Source of the DNA: Agelas oroides
Lineage: Eukaryota; Porifera; Demospongiae; Agelasida; Agelasidae
Length of the DNA stretch: 64,000 nt
Reading direction: 5' to 3'
NCBI GenBank assembly: GCA_949130485.1
Contig: OX422195.1
Coordinates: 6,812,566 to 6,876,565, forward strand
In this document: piece after piece, positions 46,601 to 56,485 of the stretch
Numbering within the stretch: the stretch's first letter is position 1
How the letters are laid out: each line of letters begins with the position of its first letter
The notes under the pieces: model-generated
Told to the model about the DNA's origin: nothing
Seen by the model: the letters and a program-made list of their open reading frames with translations, nothing else
The model's database searches: none
Position numbers and translations under genes: made by a program

Positions 46601-49600
46601 GATGTGTGGTGAGAAATATGAAGTAGTGCACTGTCACTGTGTCACTCTGTGACTATTAATGTACTAAAGGACGCACAGACCTTTGGCATCCACTTACCCT
46701 TTGATCTCAGATGTAGATCAACATTATGTTTTGGGTTGCCTAGTAACCAATTAGTACCATGTTGTAAATCATCCCTTATACCAAACGTTTTTCATGTGTA
46801 CGTGTGTGACTTATACAGCCAACCTACCTGGCTCCTAAGCTGTCTTTAAAATTTATGTACCATGCAAGCTGCCCCATGAATAGCTTCAGCTTTGTAGCAT
46901 GTGAGACGACTACTTTAGTTTGTTCGCTACCATAGAGACTGCTTAACTCTTTAACCATTTACTAAGAGTCTTTATTAGGAGGCTATGGATACCTTCTTTG
47001 GTCCGTATTTCAACTTCTGCTTGGAGCTAGCACTGGAAACTTGAGCCAAAGCTTCTTTGAGAAATTCTGGAGTCAGCCTCTAACTCTTCTCTGACTGCAA
47101 CTAGTGTCAGGTGTGTCATCATAAGGCTATGAATCTCATTAACAGGCGTAGAAACCACTCCTCCCCCCTTGTAGGGGCACCATTTCTGGTGCATACATAC
47201 TGTAGTCAGTTTTCAGTCAGGAGGAGCGTTTTCTGGTCGGAAGGCCCTGACCATTGAAAGCTCACTAATGAGTAGGAGTGGTCAAGGTCATTGAGGCTTG
47301 AGGTGAAATTCAGGTTTAGCACTTCTGAACTTCTCACTCCAGATATCGGCTATTTTACCTACACTTAATAGTCACATAGAGCTTTTAAGCCAGTAAGTGC
47401 ATAGTTTCCTTACGATAGGCACAGCATAGCCTCGTTCCCAGGCCTCCCCCGTTTTTGTTCTTCAGTTTGTGTTCAGTATAATACACGGAAGCAGAAGAGC
47501 AATGAAAAACAGGGAAGGCCTGGGAACACTTATCATGTGAATGATGTAAGGTGGACACGAGGTGGATGTGGGGGGAGTCCACATTCAAATAACATACTAG
47601 TCTTCATCCTTGAGAGCTCCATCGCTAGGCAGGACCCCAGACATTCACACGATCGAGAGTACTTGACTTAAGAGTAGGAAACTTGTACTCAGATTTATTG
47701 CGCACGAATTTGTAGTTGGGGACCGCCCCCCCCCCCCCCCACGTCCACTCCACATCCACTTGTGTCCACGTCATGTGATGTGTTCTCAGACATTCCCCAT
47801 TTTTCATTGCTCTTCCGCTTCTGTGTATTATACTGAATGCAAACTGAAGAACAAAAACTGGGGAGGCCTGGGAACGAGGCTAGGCACAGCACCTATTCAC
47901 TGATCTCAATGTCCATAGTACATTTCTTGCTGCTATGGATGTTTACTTAATTGCTCAAGCTGATGTTTCTCCTGCTACAGGTTTGTGGATGTACACTATC
48001 AGCTGGTGCCATATTTCCTCACCACCGGCTCAGAGGCTTTGGAGACCAATACCAGCTCGCTCACACCACTAGCAGAACATGAGAACTTTATTGAAAAGGT
48101 ACGTGTAGGGCCATGAATGAAATGTATGAGTGAAAGCACCACTATCATACGTCTAACTCACACAAATGTAAGGGAGTCAATTGGGAAGCCTTGCAGCTAC
48201 ACGCAGTTTATAAAAAGCCATATTTTTTACTACAAGTCATGCAAGAATCCGTATCAGTACTACAAATCACACGAGAATCTGTATCAGGTACTACAAGTCA
48301 CATGCGCTGCGTCTGAACGTGCAATGAATCGAAGGTTCATATGATAAAATCATTATCACCGTAGTACCAAGCCATACCAGAAAAAATATCACTTGTTTGT
48401 TGCCGTCTGTATTGTTACAAGTGCGGTGATATTACAGATGGCAACAAACTGGTGATACTTATATAGTAGCACTTATTGTGCGTAGGTAGATGCAAGTATT
48501 ACATCATTAGATCAAATTGCTCAATTACTAAATTAGAAGGTTTGTGCTAGCAGAAAAACCTCTTGCAATGTTCCTGTGGTTAGCTACCTCAGTGCAGGTG
48601 CCCGCCCCCAATATCTGGATCCACAGAGTGCTAACCATGTTGTCGACCTTGCATTCTTGAACTGCCACACCACACAAGCACAGCACAGCACAGGGAAATA
48701 TAAGATGTATTCAAGTTCTTGAGCGATAGCCTGGCCCTGCATTGCGCTCCAACACCTGGCGTATGCCGTCTCCCGTCGCGGCGTTGAGCTCTCGATGGTA
48801 GCCGCGCACCAGGTCCTTGATGGTGCCGAGTTTGGACATGGTCACATGCCTTCGGGAGCGCGCAGTGGTCCTAGGCGCGGGACTTGAACAGAAAAATGAA
48901 CTGGGTGGGCACTTGCACAGGGAAATATAAGATGTATTCAAGTTCTTACCAGATTTTCATGCAGAGGAGGTCGGACACGGTTGAATTAAAATGGCTGAGG
49001 TCACACTAATTGATCTTGGATATTGCAAGATAGAAAGCTTTTTTAGCTTTTTCTATAGCCTTGAATCTTGATTTGAAAACTGGGGTCCCACCTCAGTAAA
49101 AGTCGAGAGAGCTAGAGATACGAAAAATCAATTAGTGTGACCTCAGCCATTTTAATTAGTAAAATTCAACTGTGCCCGACCTCCTCTGCTCTATATGCTT
49201 GTGTTTCATTTTCTTTATGTGGGGGCTTTTTGATTTTGGTTACAGTTACTTACAAGTTACAAGGATAGTTTTATTTTCAATGTGTGACCTCTTGCAGCTG
49301 ATAGATGACTTCCATCCATCCACATTCAACTACTTGCTGGGCAAGAACATTCTGGTGGCCCCCATCCACACCAACACCTCCTCCGTGAGTGTGACCTTCC
49401 CTGAGGGTAGCAGCTGGGTGGACTGGTGGAACCACAGCACTGTTTTCACTTCAAGTTCTTCTCAAACCTTCACCAACGTACCTCTGGAAGACTACCCAGT
49501 GTTCTTCAGGACAGGTAGATTCATTGCATGTTTGATATCTGTAATGCAGCCTTAAGAAGTGAGAACATTCCTGTTTGCACAGTCATACAAAGACACTGTC

Positions 49601-52600
49601 TGTGAAATGATACCAACTCTCCCTCAGGCTCCTTTCTTCCTCTGCGTGTGACTGAACAGACCCCAATGCTGGGTAGGAGTGGGTTTGCTGGCTACCTCAG
49701 ATGGCTGCTACACTCTCCAACAGTGACAGAGAGCCCAGTGAGCTTTGCTGTCAGAGAGCAGGAAGAGGGAGGGATTGTTGCCTCCTATAGGTGAGCCTGG
49801 TTAAACATAACATACCACACTTGTGTTAAGATGAGCATATTCAGGGTGTTTCTGAGCTTCCTTGAATTCGTTGCTGAATGCTTTTATTGGGCCGCTTTTA
49901 TTATTTAGTATATACACAATTAATGAATATCATTAGGACCCCAGAATATGCTGACATGCAAATCTGTACGAGTTTGGGCTGATTTTAGGGCTGAACAAAT
50001 CAGTATGAGATGGCTTAATTTTGCTGGGAACTAACACGCAAATTCGTACGTCAAGAAAAAAATACGCATCTCTCTTTCTCACAAAGATCCTCAGACATCA
50101 TCAGACTGGCATTGCCTATCAAGCAAACAGGGAAGGGGGTGTCTATACCTCTAACATCTGCACGAGTTAGTAGCAACTGTAAGTAACTAACACTCGTACC
50201 CATACAAGATATGGTGTCCACCCGTGCCGCACCCTGGTTGGAATTTTGAATTACAGTAGTCGGACCATGTGCATTGCTGTTTGCCGCACCATGCCATGCC
50301 AGGGCTGTCTCTAGATGTCTTCTGACCGGGAATAACTATTGAATTTTAAGAGGAAAGTGTATGGCATTGATCCAAAGGCGATTGTGAAGACGTCTGAAAT
50401 ATCTTGTACTGATCGACCATTTTACAGCATGAGGACAATCACATGACATCACGTGAGTATTACATAACAATATACTATAGTCTCCTCCTCACTTAGCTAA
50501 ATACAGTTCCTATAATTGTTCAATGAGTCTCTCTGGTGCTCGAATTGTCCGAGATGACTGACGACGTACTGGCGGTTCATGTGGCCCAACTGTGCCACAC
50601 TCCCGAGGTGTCACTGGTTGATCTAGTGGTGTAACCGTGTCACAGTCTGAGGATTCCGACGTGTTCAATGGTTCCTCACCAGTGACCACTGGCACTGGTT
50701 CTGACGATACTGGGGTACATCCTGGAGCTTGACGAATTAGGTGATCTACATGCACCTTCCGCTGACGACCACCCTCCAGTTCCACATTGTAGCTCAAGGA
50801 TCCCATGCATGACTGCACAACGCCTGGCTGCCACTTCTCTGCATTAGGCCTGTAGTCCCGCACCCACACTCTGTCACCTTGAGCAAATACTTGTGGTGCG
50901 GAACTCTCTGGCTGTTCAAGACTATCCCTCATTCGGTCCACCATGCTGGGTACTACCATCGAGAGATGTGTGCGTGGAATTCATCCAAATATAATTTCCG
51001 CCGGTGTCTTGCCAGTGCTGGTATGTGGAACATTCCGGTATGTTCTAAGGAATGCAGCAAGGGCACTGTTAATGTTGGTCACTCTCACTTGTTTTTTTTA
51101 GCCACTGCTTGACATTCTTCACCATGTTCTCGGCTAATCCATTGGTGGCAGGGTGATAAGGGGGCGACTTCCGGTGAGAAATTCGATTCCTCTTCAGAAA
51201 GTTCTCGAATTCCACAGCTGTGAACTGTGGCCCATTGTCTGACACTAGGAGTCTCGGAAACCCATGAGTTGCAAAAACATCCTCAAGAACTTCTATCGTG
51301 CGCCCAGCTGTTGTTGACAATGGCATATGTCGAACCTCAGGCCATTTACTAAAGGCATCCACCACAACTAGGAAGTGCTTCTGATTCCATTCCCCAAAGT
51401 CAACATGTATTCTGTCCTGTATGAGTATGCACTCAAAATAAGCGCCCACCGCTGCATCCGAGCTGCTGCCAGTGTTGGCACTCCTTGGTTGTGACCTAGG
51501 ATCTTGCAGAGTGGTCGGTGGTCCGTGACCAGTGTGAAGGGCCTGCCACACAAGTACTGATGAAATTTCTTTACGGCAAATACAATTGCCAATGCTTCTC
51601 GTTCAACTTGTGCATAGTTGACTTCTGCTTGAGTCAACACCCGGGAAGCATATGCCACAGGTTTTTCCTGCCCTCCGATGACATGCATCAGGCATGCTCC
51701 CAGCCCATATGATGACGCATCACAGTAAAGCTTGATTGGGGAGTCGACACTGTAGTGGGCCAAGACAGGGGTTTTGCTGACTAGCTCTTTTGCCTTTTTG
51801 AAGGCATGCTTGTGCTTCTTCCCCCACGACCATCTTGCATGCTTCCTCAGCAAGCTGTACAGTGGGTGTAACACACTGGTTATTGCAGGTAGGAATTTCA
51901 CATTGTAGGTCATCGCGCCTATGAATGACTTGAGCTCCATCTTGTTTCTTGGACTCTTTGCAGACAGTATATTGTCCACCCTTTCCTTTGTCAGCCTGAC
52001 TCCTTCTCGTGAGATTGTGTGCCCCAAAAATTCCAGTTCATCCTGAAAGAATCGGCACTTGGACAGCTTCACTCGTAGACCGTACTGTTGCAGGCGTCGA
52101 AACACTTGACGAAGATTCTCCTCGTGTTCGCTTCTTGTCTTCCCTGTTACAAGGATGTCATCGATGTAGCATATAGTTCCTTGACACCCTTGCAGCACAA
52201 TGGACATTGCCTTCTGCCAGATTGCAGGTGCGGAGGCAATTCCAAAGGGTAACCGACGATAGCGAAACAGTCCCAGGTGCGTGTTGATTGTCAGGTAAGG
52301 TTGGCTGCTCTCCTCAACTTCCATCTGTTTGTAAGCCCTGGCCAAATCCAGTTTGGAGAATGATTCACCATGTGCAAGTGTTGAGAAGACTTCATCTGGT
52401 GTTGGCAATGGAAATGTTTTCATCCGTAGGTGTGGGTTGACCGTTGTTTTGAAGTCCGCACATATCCTTATGCCTCCGTCCTTCTTCTTGACAACCACTA
52501 TTGGAGCCGCCCACTCACTCTGGTCCACAGGCTCCAGTTCCCCGTCTTCCACTTGCTTCTGTATGGCTTCTCCAACTTGATCTCGCAATGCAAAAGGGAC

Positions 52601-55600
52601 TGGTCTACTTCTGCAGAATCGTGCATCCGCTCCTGTCTTCAGTTCAACTTCTGCCTTGATGCCCCTCAGCAGCCCTAGCCCTTCCTTTGTCACCTCTGGA
52701 AACTCATTCATCCATATGGCTGAGTGTAGTGTGTGTACTCGGGGGTCACCAACATCTCCCCGGTTGAGCATCTTGGGCCAGTTGAGGCGGAGCCGGTATA
52801 GCCAGTCCCGCCCTAGCAAGGGTAGCTGATTGTCAACCTTCTCCACAATAATGAATCGGCCTTTGACCAGCTGTTGACCGTGAAACACTTCCACAACTAT
52901 CTCCCCCATGGTTGGCAGTGCGGTGCCATCATACTGGCGCAGGATGACAGACGAAGGCTCCAGCCCGACTTGTTTCAGCTTTGCTCGATATAATGCAGCC
53001 GGGATGGTTGACAGTTCAGCTCCAGTGTCCACTTCAAAGTCAATGTTCTTCCCTTTGATTTTCAGTGTCGTTATTAGTTTCCGGTACTTGCTGCCACCCT
53101 GTGCTACCTTGTGGACACCTGCCAGTGTGGCACCTAGCTCGTCGCTCTCATCCCCAGATCCACTACTTCCGCTGTCAGCTTCCAGCACATGAGTGTTCCT
53201 TGATCTGGTCCCAACCTTTGCCTTGCTACTTTTGCAAACCCGGGCTAAGTGTCCAATTTTGTGGCATTTGTGGCAACGCTTGTCCTTATGAGTGCATTTT
53301 GCTGCCACGTGGTCAGTGCTTCCACATCTGTGGCACTTGAGTTTTTCGGTTCGTCTCATTTGGTGAGTGGGTGCCTCGTCTGCCTCTGTATTTCCTCCTT
53401 CGAACTGGAGGTGCTTTGCCTCCTTGGCCACCGCTTCCATCGCCCTCGCTCGCTCCAGCGCCTGGGCAACGGTGAGTTTCTGCACGCACAACAGCTCGCG
53501 CTGGATCCGTGGGTCCTTCAGCCCGCACACGAGTTGATCGCGTAGTGCCGTGTCCAGATAACTGCCAAAGTTGCATGTTTTCGCGAGTTTGCGTAGTTCT
53601 GCCATATAGTCGGTGACCCCTTCTTCGTCACTTTGCTGGCGCTTGAAAAACTTGAACCGTTCTGCGATTTCCACTGTATCAGGGCGATAATGTTCAGCCA
53701 ACTTTTCGACTATTGTGTTCAGGTCCAGTTCGCCCAACGGGGTGGGACTCACCAGTGTCTTGAGCTTAGAGTACGCGGTCTGTCCTATCCGCGTTAAAAA
53801 CAGAGCCTTCTGTTTGGCTTCCTCCACCCCATGCGCCACACAGTAGAAGTCAAATCGCTCTTTGTAGTCTTCTATCCTTTCAGTTTTGGGGTCGAACGTG
53901 TCTGCAGCTCGATGGTCCTCCATGATTCAACGGATCCTCGTCGCCACTGAAATATCTTGTACTGATCGACCATTTTACAGCATGAGGACAATCACATGAC
54001 ATCACGTGAGTATTACATAACAATATACTATAACGTCTTGGTGCATTCCAGTAACACTCAAATCCGTACGAGATAGGTAGCATACAAAACAACTAGCACT
54101 CTATATCATACGAAAATGGTGCAAAATAGATAGGCCTATTTTGGGAGATTTTTGAGTAGTAGGGTAGATGCTGGTATTATGAGACAGCTAAACTGAATGA
54201 CTACTCATTAGTGTAATGTATTTTTTCAGTTCCATCTAAAGGTTTGAAACATTTCTCCTGAGAATGTACCACTTAGAAAATAAAATTCGTATTTTTCCTC
54301 CTAGGCAGTGGTTCTAAAAGTAAGAGCCTATGAAAATCACTTTTGCAGGTATTATGAGTCGGCTGCTGGTATTATGAGTCACCAGGTGCTTTGTTGATTG
54401 AAACATTTTCAGTTGGAGTTCAAACTGTATCCTAGCATTTAATAACCTCTCTTTGTGCTGATAGTAATTTTTCTTCACTAGAGCACCTTCCATTCTAACA
54501 TGGTATTAATGTTAACATACACTGTTCAGGGTTCATAGTTTGGGATCCCTAATCATCAAACCTTGAAAAATACCACAGAGTAAACACATTTTGATGGGAA
54601 AGTTGCTATATAATGGCACCCGTATGTGCTCTAAATGGACGTCGAGTTTGGAAATTTTAGGAGTAAAAGTTACATGTGAACCCATAATACCCTCTGACTC
54701 ATAATACCTGCATCTACCCTACCATCGGCATATTCTGGGGTCCTATATCATTACATTGCTTGCGGACATGACGAAGACAGTTGATGTCGTCAGTATATGA
54801 GGTATTGTATGGCTAAATAATAGTTAGACGCTGAGACCGAGGGATCTACGCGATTTAGAAACCCGAGGGCCCGAGGCTGTAGCGCCCGAGCGCAGCGAGG
54901 GCGCTACTTAAGGGCCCGGCGGTTTCTAAATCGCGTAGATCCCGTCGGTCGAAGCGTCTAACTTATTTAGAGTGTGCTACTACAACGCAACTTTTCAAAC
55001 CAGGATGAGGATGGAACAACTTAGCAATGAGCTGGTTGCAGGGCGACGTCATGTCTACTGTGCGAAAAAGGCAAAACAAGCTTCACCTTCGCTGTTTGGC
55101 GGCTCGATGCGCCCTTGGCTCCACCTGCTAGGCTGAAATTTACGCCCATCCGCACCAGCGCCTGCCCCAAAAGAAGCTCCGCCCCTCTCTCCACGTTCGA
55201 AGGCAGCAGAGCGTAAGGGAAGACCACAGACTATTCTATGAAACTTTGGCATAAATGGCGAAGACCGTGTGTCAAGAAACTCAGGTTGACACTATCACAA
55301 ACCTGACAGTCCGTCTGCACTGTTCCCACCATAATTTCAATGTCAGCATCCATGATGGATTTGTTTACGTCTGTCCGTGTCCGTAGCAACTAATTTTCAT
55401 GTTTTGTATCAACAATAATGTGTTAGCTATATCAACACTTTTTTAATGTATCCATAAACAATATTGTTGTTACAAATGTAAGTCTTACCCAGGGGGGTGG
55501 ACTCTACATGTAGAGTCCACAGACGGTGGCTCTAAGTGATTTAGAGCCCTCACACTGACCAATCAAATTCAAGCATTTCATGATAGCATACTCTAAGTTG

Positions 55601-56485
55601 AAAAAGAGGATGGAGGAATATAGTGTGTACTTTTTTCTTGCATTGTGTACGTGCATGTCAAAATGTTTCTGTGAACAGGCACTCCTCGCCTGGATGGAGT
55701 GTATCACTTCTCTAGTATAGCAGACGTAATTCTTGTGCAACAGTTGAAGCAATGGCAGGAGACGCAATGGCTTTTTAAGGCATGGTGGAGACTGGAGAGC
55801 CAGTGCATAATAGCATTGTTTCAGACTCTCTTGTAACAACATTAAGTATTGCGTCAAACATGTGCATGTAATGAGGTTGCTTCAATTTGCCTTTACTTAT
55901 CAGGGTTTCATACAGGATTTTTCCCTGGGGGGGGGATGTAGGTGTGTGCAAAGGGTGCATACATGCGTCAGTGCACCCGCTAGGTGATTTTTAAATTTTA
56001 ATGAAATTCTGGACATATTTAAAGAGTACAAGAAACGTCAGATTCAGCTATAATACTATGCTCCCTATTGTAGCTGTTGAGGCAATTTTGACATCATAAT
56101 TTTAAAATTTCTGCCCCCCCTCTGTATGAAACCCTGCTTATTTAATAACTGTAACACAATATGGCTCGTGACTGTACTACTTCCCATTGCACTCCATTCC
56201 ATTCCATTCTTATGCAGGTGGCCCAAGCCAGGCTACATGGTGGTGTCTATTAGTGCTCATGACAAACTCCAGTCCCTGATTGAAGTCACTGGACTGCAGG
56301 CTCCACCCCAGGCAGTGGCTCTGCAGAACCTGGATGGTACAGTGGACCATGCTGAAGAAGCACTGTCCATCAGTGAACTGAGAAAGCTGGAGTGTGGCTA
56401 TTTCAGGGATAAAATGTTTCACAGGGTGATGATTCATCCTAGCACTACTGGAATATATGGGCATATTGTGCACATTTACTTCTAA
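40622..56485 (+). CDS. Secreted glycoside hydrolase family 31 protein (α-glucosidase/xylosidase-like)
   Basis: Exons: 40622-40779, 41430-41502, 41998-42087, 42712-42821, 44189-44297, 45264-45457, 46071-46198, 46391-46574, 47981-48098, 49298-49514, 49628-49790, 50087-50182, 56218-56485; 635 codons plus stop, all in phase. A signal peptide (SSVLFFLCVAALAFQVAA) leads directly, after about 20 residues, into the TIM barrel (YPEWAHHHWVW, GVRVIMWMASMVD). IDGWKCD holds the expected nucleophile (Asp192) and GWIGDND the acid/base (Asp266); GSDIGGY follows. The C-terminal β domains are exons 10-13. GH31 enzymes hydrolyse α-glycosidic bonds; the substrate cannot be read here. The usual N-terminal β-sandwich of about 200 residues is missing. 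Exon 12 needs donor AA|GTAACT rather than the stronger T|GTAAGT to keep the frame. The last intron, 6 kb long, holds a gypsy element. Confidence 0.85.
42224..42404. repeat. Bipartite MITE, copy 3
   Basis: gttagatgttgcttagcaac ... gttgctaggggtaacatcca, then gttacattctccagacggaa ... ccgtctggggaatgtaac. This is the best preserved copy (partners 20668-20945 and 31548-31742). Located in GH31 intron 3. Confidence 0.8.
43690..44060. repeat. Degraded element with ATTTGGCGG ends
   Basis: aaatttggcggcttgg at the left and accgccaaaccaccaaattt at the right are related inverted motifs, each next to aaatattgg-cgg/tgg. The interior has no clear gene. Located in GH31 intron 4. Confidence 0.5.
44485..45200. 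mobile_element. Inverted-repeat element interrupted by a second MITE
   Basis: The left arm has gagtgtgcaacttcca, acacccaccatctggacagt and aggcaatcagcagtgaatat. The inverse arm (atattcactgctgattgcct, actgtccagatggtgggtgt, tggaagttgcacactc) is split by the 44729-45167 element, leaving its last part at 45177-45200. The outer element was therefore there first. Confidence 0.8.
44729..45167. mobile_element. 439-bp TAGCCTCG MITE with perfect 9-bp target duplication
   Basis: The TIRs are about 100 bp: tagcctcgttcccaggccct and agggcctgggaacgaggcta, continuing through gtcgcttgcagtacggttaa and cacgtgagtgacgtcac. The direct repeats tgtaaaaac lie at 44720-44728 and 45168-45176. No transposase. A 9-bp duplication suggests a Mutator-like origin (inference). 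Confidence 0.9.
45481..45575. repeat. CAGGGTTTCATACAG element, internally deleted copy
   Basis: cagggtttcatacaga, a G-rich run, then aatcctgtatgaaatcc. Only the ends of the 33934/55901 family remain. Located in GH31 intron 6. Confidence 0.65.
45690..46040. repeat. Probable degraded inverted-repeat element
   Basis: aaattttcacg and gtgttaaattttcgtggttt at the left recur at the right (gtgttaaattttcacggttg, cgaaattatt), with ctactgtagatt / ctacggta at the ends. Boundaries are uncertain. Confidence 0.35.
46264..46384. repeat. (CTCC)n microsatellite at the GH31 exon 8 acceptor
   Basis: About 30 copies of the tetranucleotide lead directly into ccgctcag|gctatgcc (exon start 46391), serving as the pyrimidine tract. 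Confidence 0.95.
47427..47882. mobile_element. 456-bp TAGCCTCG MITE with perfect 9-bp target duplication
   Basis: Left tagcctcgttcccaggcctc and right gaggcctgggaacgaggcta; the arms run about 145 bp (tcttcagtttgtgttcagta / tactgaatgcaaactgaaga; gaagagcaatgaaaaacagg / ccatttttcattgctcttcc). Direct repeats ggcacagca at 47418-47426 and 47883-47891. Located in GH31 intron 8. Confidence 0.9.
48169..48470. repeat. Truncated copy of the 10291-10849 element
   Basis: gggagtcaattgggaagcct, tttataaaaagccatatttt, tactacaagtca, then tcattatcaccgtagtacca and gtttgttgccgtctgtattg match the 10291-10849 element in order. Located in GH31 intron 9. Confidence 0.7.
48688..48947 (-). other. GC-rich insert between 33-bp direct repeats, with a 42-codon bacterial-like reading frame
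   Basis: A 33-bp sequence (gcacagggaaatataagatg ... caagttctt) occurs identically at 48688-48720 and 48915-48947. The 194 bp between are GC-rich, unlike the surrounding intron. On the minus strand a frame from the ATG at 48839 to 48711 reads MSKLGTIKDLVRGYHRELNA and on to QVLERNAGPG, reminiscent of the N-terminus of bacterial SnoaL/NTF2-like ester cyclases (weak recognition). The frame stops at the left direct repeat, so it is at most a fragment. It could be a transferred or retroposed scrap, or contamination. Confidence 0.45.
48962..49188. repeat. 227-bp MITE with about 60-bp inverted arms
   Basis: Left agaggaggtcggacacggtt, aaaatggctgaggtcacact, aattgat; right atcaatt, agtgtgacctcagccatttt, cgacctcctct. 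The right arm has a few extra bases (attagtaaaa). It sits directly next to the GC-rich insert. Located in GH31 intron 9. Confidence 0.8.
50395..50479 (-). repeat. Gypsy 3' LTR (85 bp)
   Basis: Identical to 53948-54032. On the minus strand it begins TATAGTATATTG and ends ATATTTCA, so the 3' end has the usual CA but the 5' end is TA rather than TG. Confidence 0.92.
50510..51530 (-). pseudogene. Gypsy integrase core and C-terminus, frameshifted
   Basis: The integrase core is readable in a frame different from gag-pol: VDAFSKWPE, VSDNGPQF and PATNGLAE carry the D, D and E of the catalytic triad. The zinc-binding HHCC domain that normally precedes it is absent. After WLKK the frame shifts at an A8 run (about 51096), continues through an in-frame stop (about 50987) and resumes in a C-terminal part ending at 50510 (DRVWVRDYRP, a basic GPY-type tail). 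The breaks make it non-functional. Confidence 0.85.
51368..53923 (-). CDS. Gypsy gag-protease-RT-RNase H polyprotein (851 codons)
   Basis: Single open frame from the ATG at 53923, 24 bp after the 5' LTR. Gag comes first (about residues 1-190), then two CCHC zinc knuckles (CHRCGSTDHVAAKC and CHKCHKIGHLARVC, near 200-230). An aspartic protease follows with DTGAELSTIP (near 300), then RT with YIDDILV (near 590), then RNase H with YCDASSYGLGACL (near 735). There is no gag/pol frameshift. The frame ends abruptly inside RNase H, where a deletion joins it to the integrase core in another frame. The open reading frame is otherwise intact. Confidence 0.92.
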   Translation of the reverse strand: MEDHRAADTFDPKTERIEDYKERFDFYCVAHGVEEAKQKALFLTRIGQTAYSKLKTLVSPTPLGELDLNTIVEKLAEHYRPDTVEIAERFKFFKRQQSDEEGVTDYMAELRKLAKTCNFGSYLDTALRDQLVCGLKDPRIQRELLCVQKLTVAQALERARAMEAVAKEAKHLQFEGGNTEADEAPTHQMRRTEKLKCHRCGSTDHVAAKCTHKDKRCHKCHKIGHLARVCKSSKAKVGTRSRNTHVLEADSGSSGSGDESDELGATLAGVHKVAQGGSKYRKLITTLKIKGKNIDFEVDTGAELSTIPAALYRAKLKQVGLEPSSVILRQYDGTALPTMGEIVVEVFHGQQLVKGRFIIVEKVDNQLPLLGRDWLYRLRLNWPKMLNRGDVGDPRVHTLHSAIWMNEFPEVTKEGLGLLRGIKAEVELKTGADARFCRSRPVPFALRDQVGEAIQKQVEDGELEPVDQSEWAAPIVVVKKKDGGIRICADFKTTVNPHLRMKTFPLPTPDEVFSTLAHGESFSKLDLARAYKQMEVEESSQPYLTINTHLGLFRYRRLPFGIASAPAIWQKAMSIVLQGCQGTICYIDDILVTGKTRSEHEENLRQVFRRLQQYGLRVKLSKCRFFQDELEFLGHTISREGVRLTKERVDNILSAKSPRNKMELKSFIGAMTYNVKFLPAITSVLHPLYSLLRKHARWSWGKKHKHAFKKAKELVSKTPVLAHYSVDSPIKLYCDASSYGLGACLMHVIGGQEKPVAYASRVLTQAEVNYAQVEREALAIVFAVKKFHQYLCGRPFTLVTDHRPLCKILGHNQGVPTLAAARMQRWALILSAYSYRTEYMLTLGNGIRSTS
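53948..54032 (-). repeat. Gypsy 5' LTR (85 bp)
   Basis: Identical to 50395-50479. It contains no recognisable TATA or polyadenylation signal that I can call with confidence, in keeping with its small size. Confidence 0.92.
54159..54722. mobile_element. 564-bp TIR element GTAGGGTAGATGC, copy 1
   Basis: The ends are gtagggtagatgctggtatt and its inverse (aatacctgcatctaccctac); ggtattatgagtc and gactcataatacc recur inside. The copy at 57832-58396 is in the opposite orientation and nearly identical along the whole length. No reading frame of transposase length. Located in GH31 intron 12. Confidence 0.85.
54813..54970. repeat. 158-bp palindromic element with GC-rich loop
   Basis: ctaaataatagttagacgct, gggatctacgcgatttagaa on the left pair with ttctaaatcgcgtagatccc, agcgtctaacttatttag on the right. 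The loop holds gcgcccgagcgcagcgaggg. A half-copy is at 32935-33010. Confidence 0.8.
55021..55352 (-). other. Unidentified short open stretches on the minus strand
   Basis: An ATG at 55352 opens 17 codons (MDADIEIMVGTVQTDCQ) ending at a possible GT donor, and 55227-55021 is open for 68 codons, GC-richer than its surroundings. I do not recognise either, and there is no intact gene model. It lies in the last GH31 intron. Confidence 0.2.
55901..56137. repeat. CAGGGTTTCATACAG element, copy 2
   Basis: Left cagggtttcatacaggattt, right tctgtatgaaaccctg. Shares gaaattctggacatatttaa, cgtcagattcagctataata and ccctattgtagctgttgagg with 33934-34240. Ends about 80 bp before the last GH31 exon. Confidence 0.8.

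Larger units (their letters stand above)
50395..54032 (-). mobile_element. Ty3/gypsy LTR retrotransposon, defective, with 85-bp LTRs
   Basis: Identical 85-bp LTRs lie at 50395-50479 and 53948-54032, flanked by a 5-bp target duplication acgtc (50390-50394, 54033-54037). On the minus strand the 5' LTR is followed by TGGCGACGAGGATCC (candidate primer-binding site) and the 3' LTR is preceded by a purine tract (GTGAGGAGGAGAC). The 3.6-kb body carries gag, protease, RT, RNase H and part of an integrase in Ty3/gypsy order. It sits in the last intron of the GH31 gene in antisense orientation. Integrase is damaged (see the separate entry), so this copy cannot move alone, although identical LTRs point to recent insertion. 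Confidence 0.93.
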
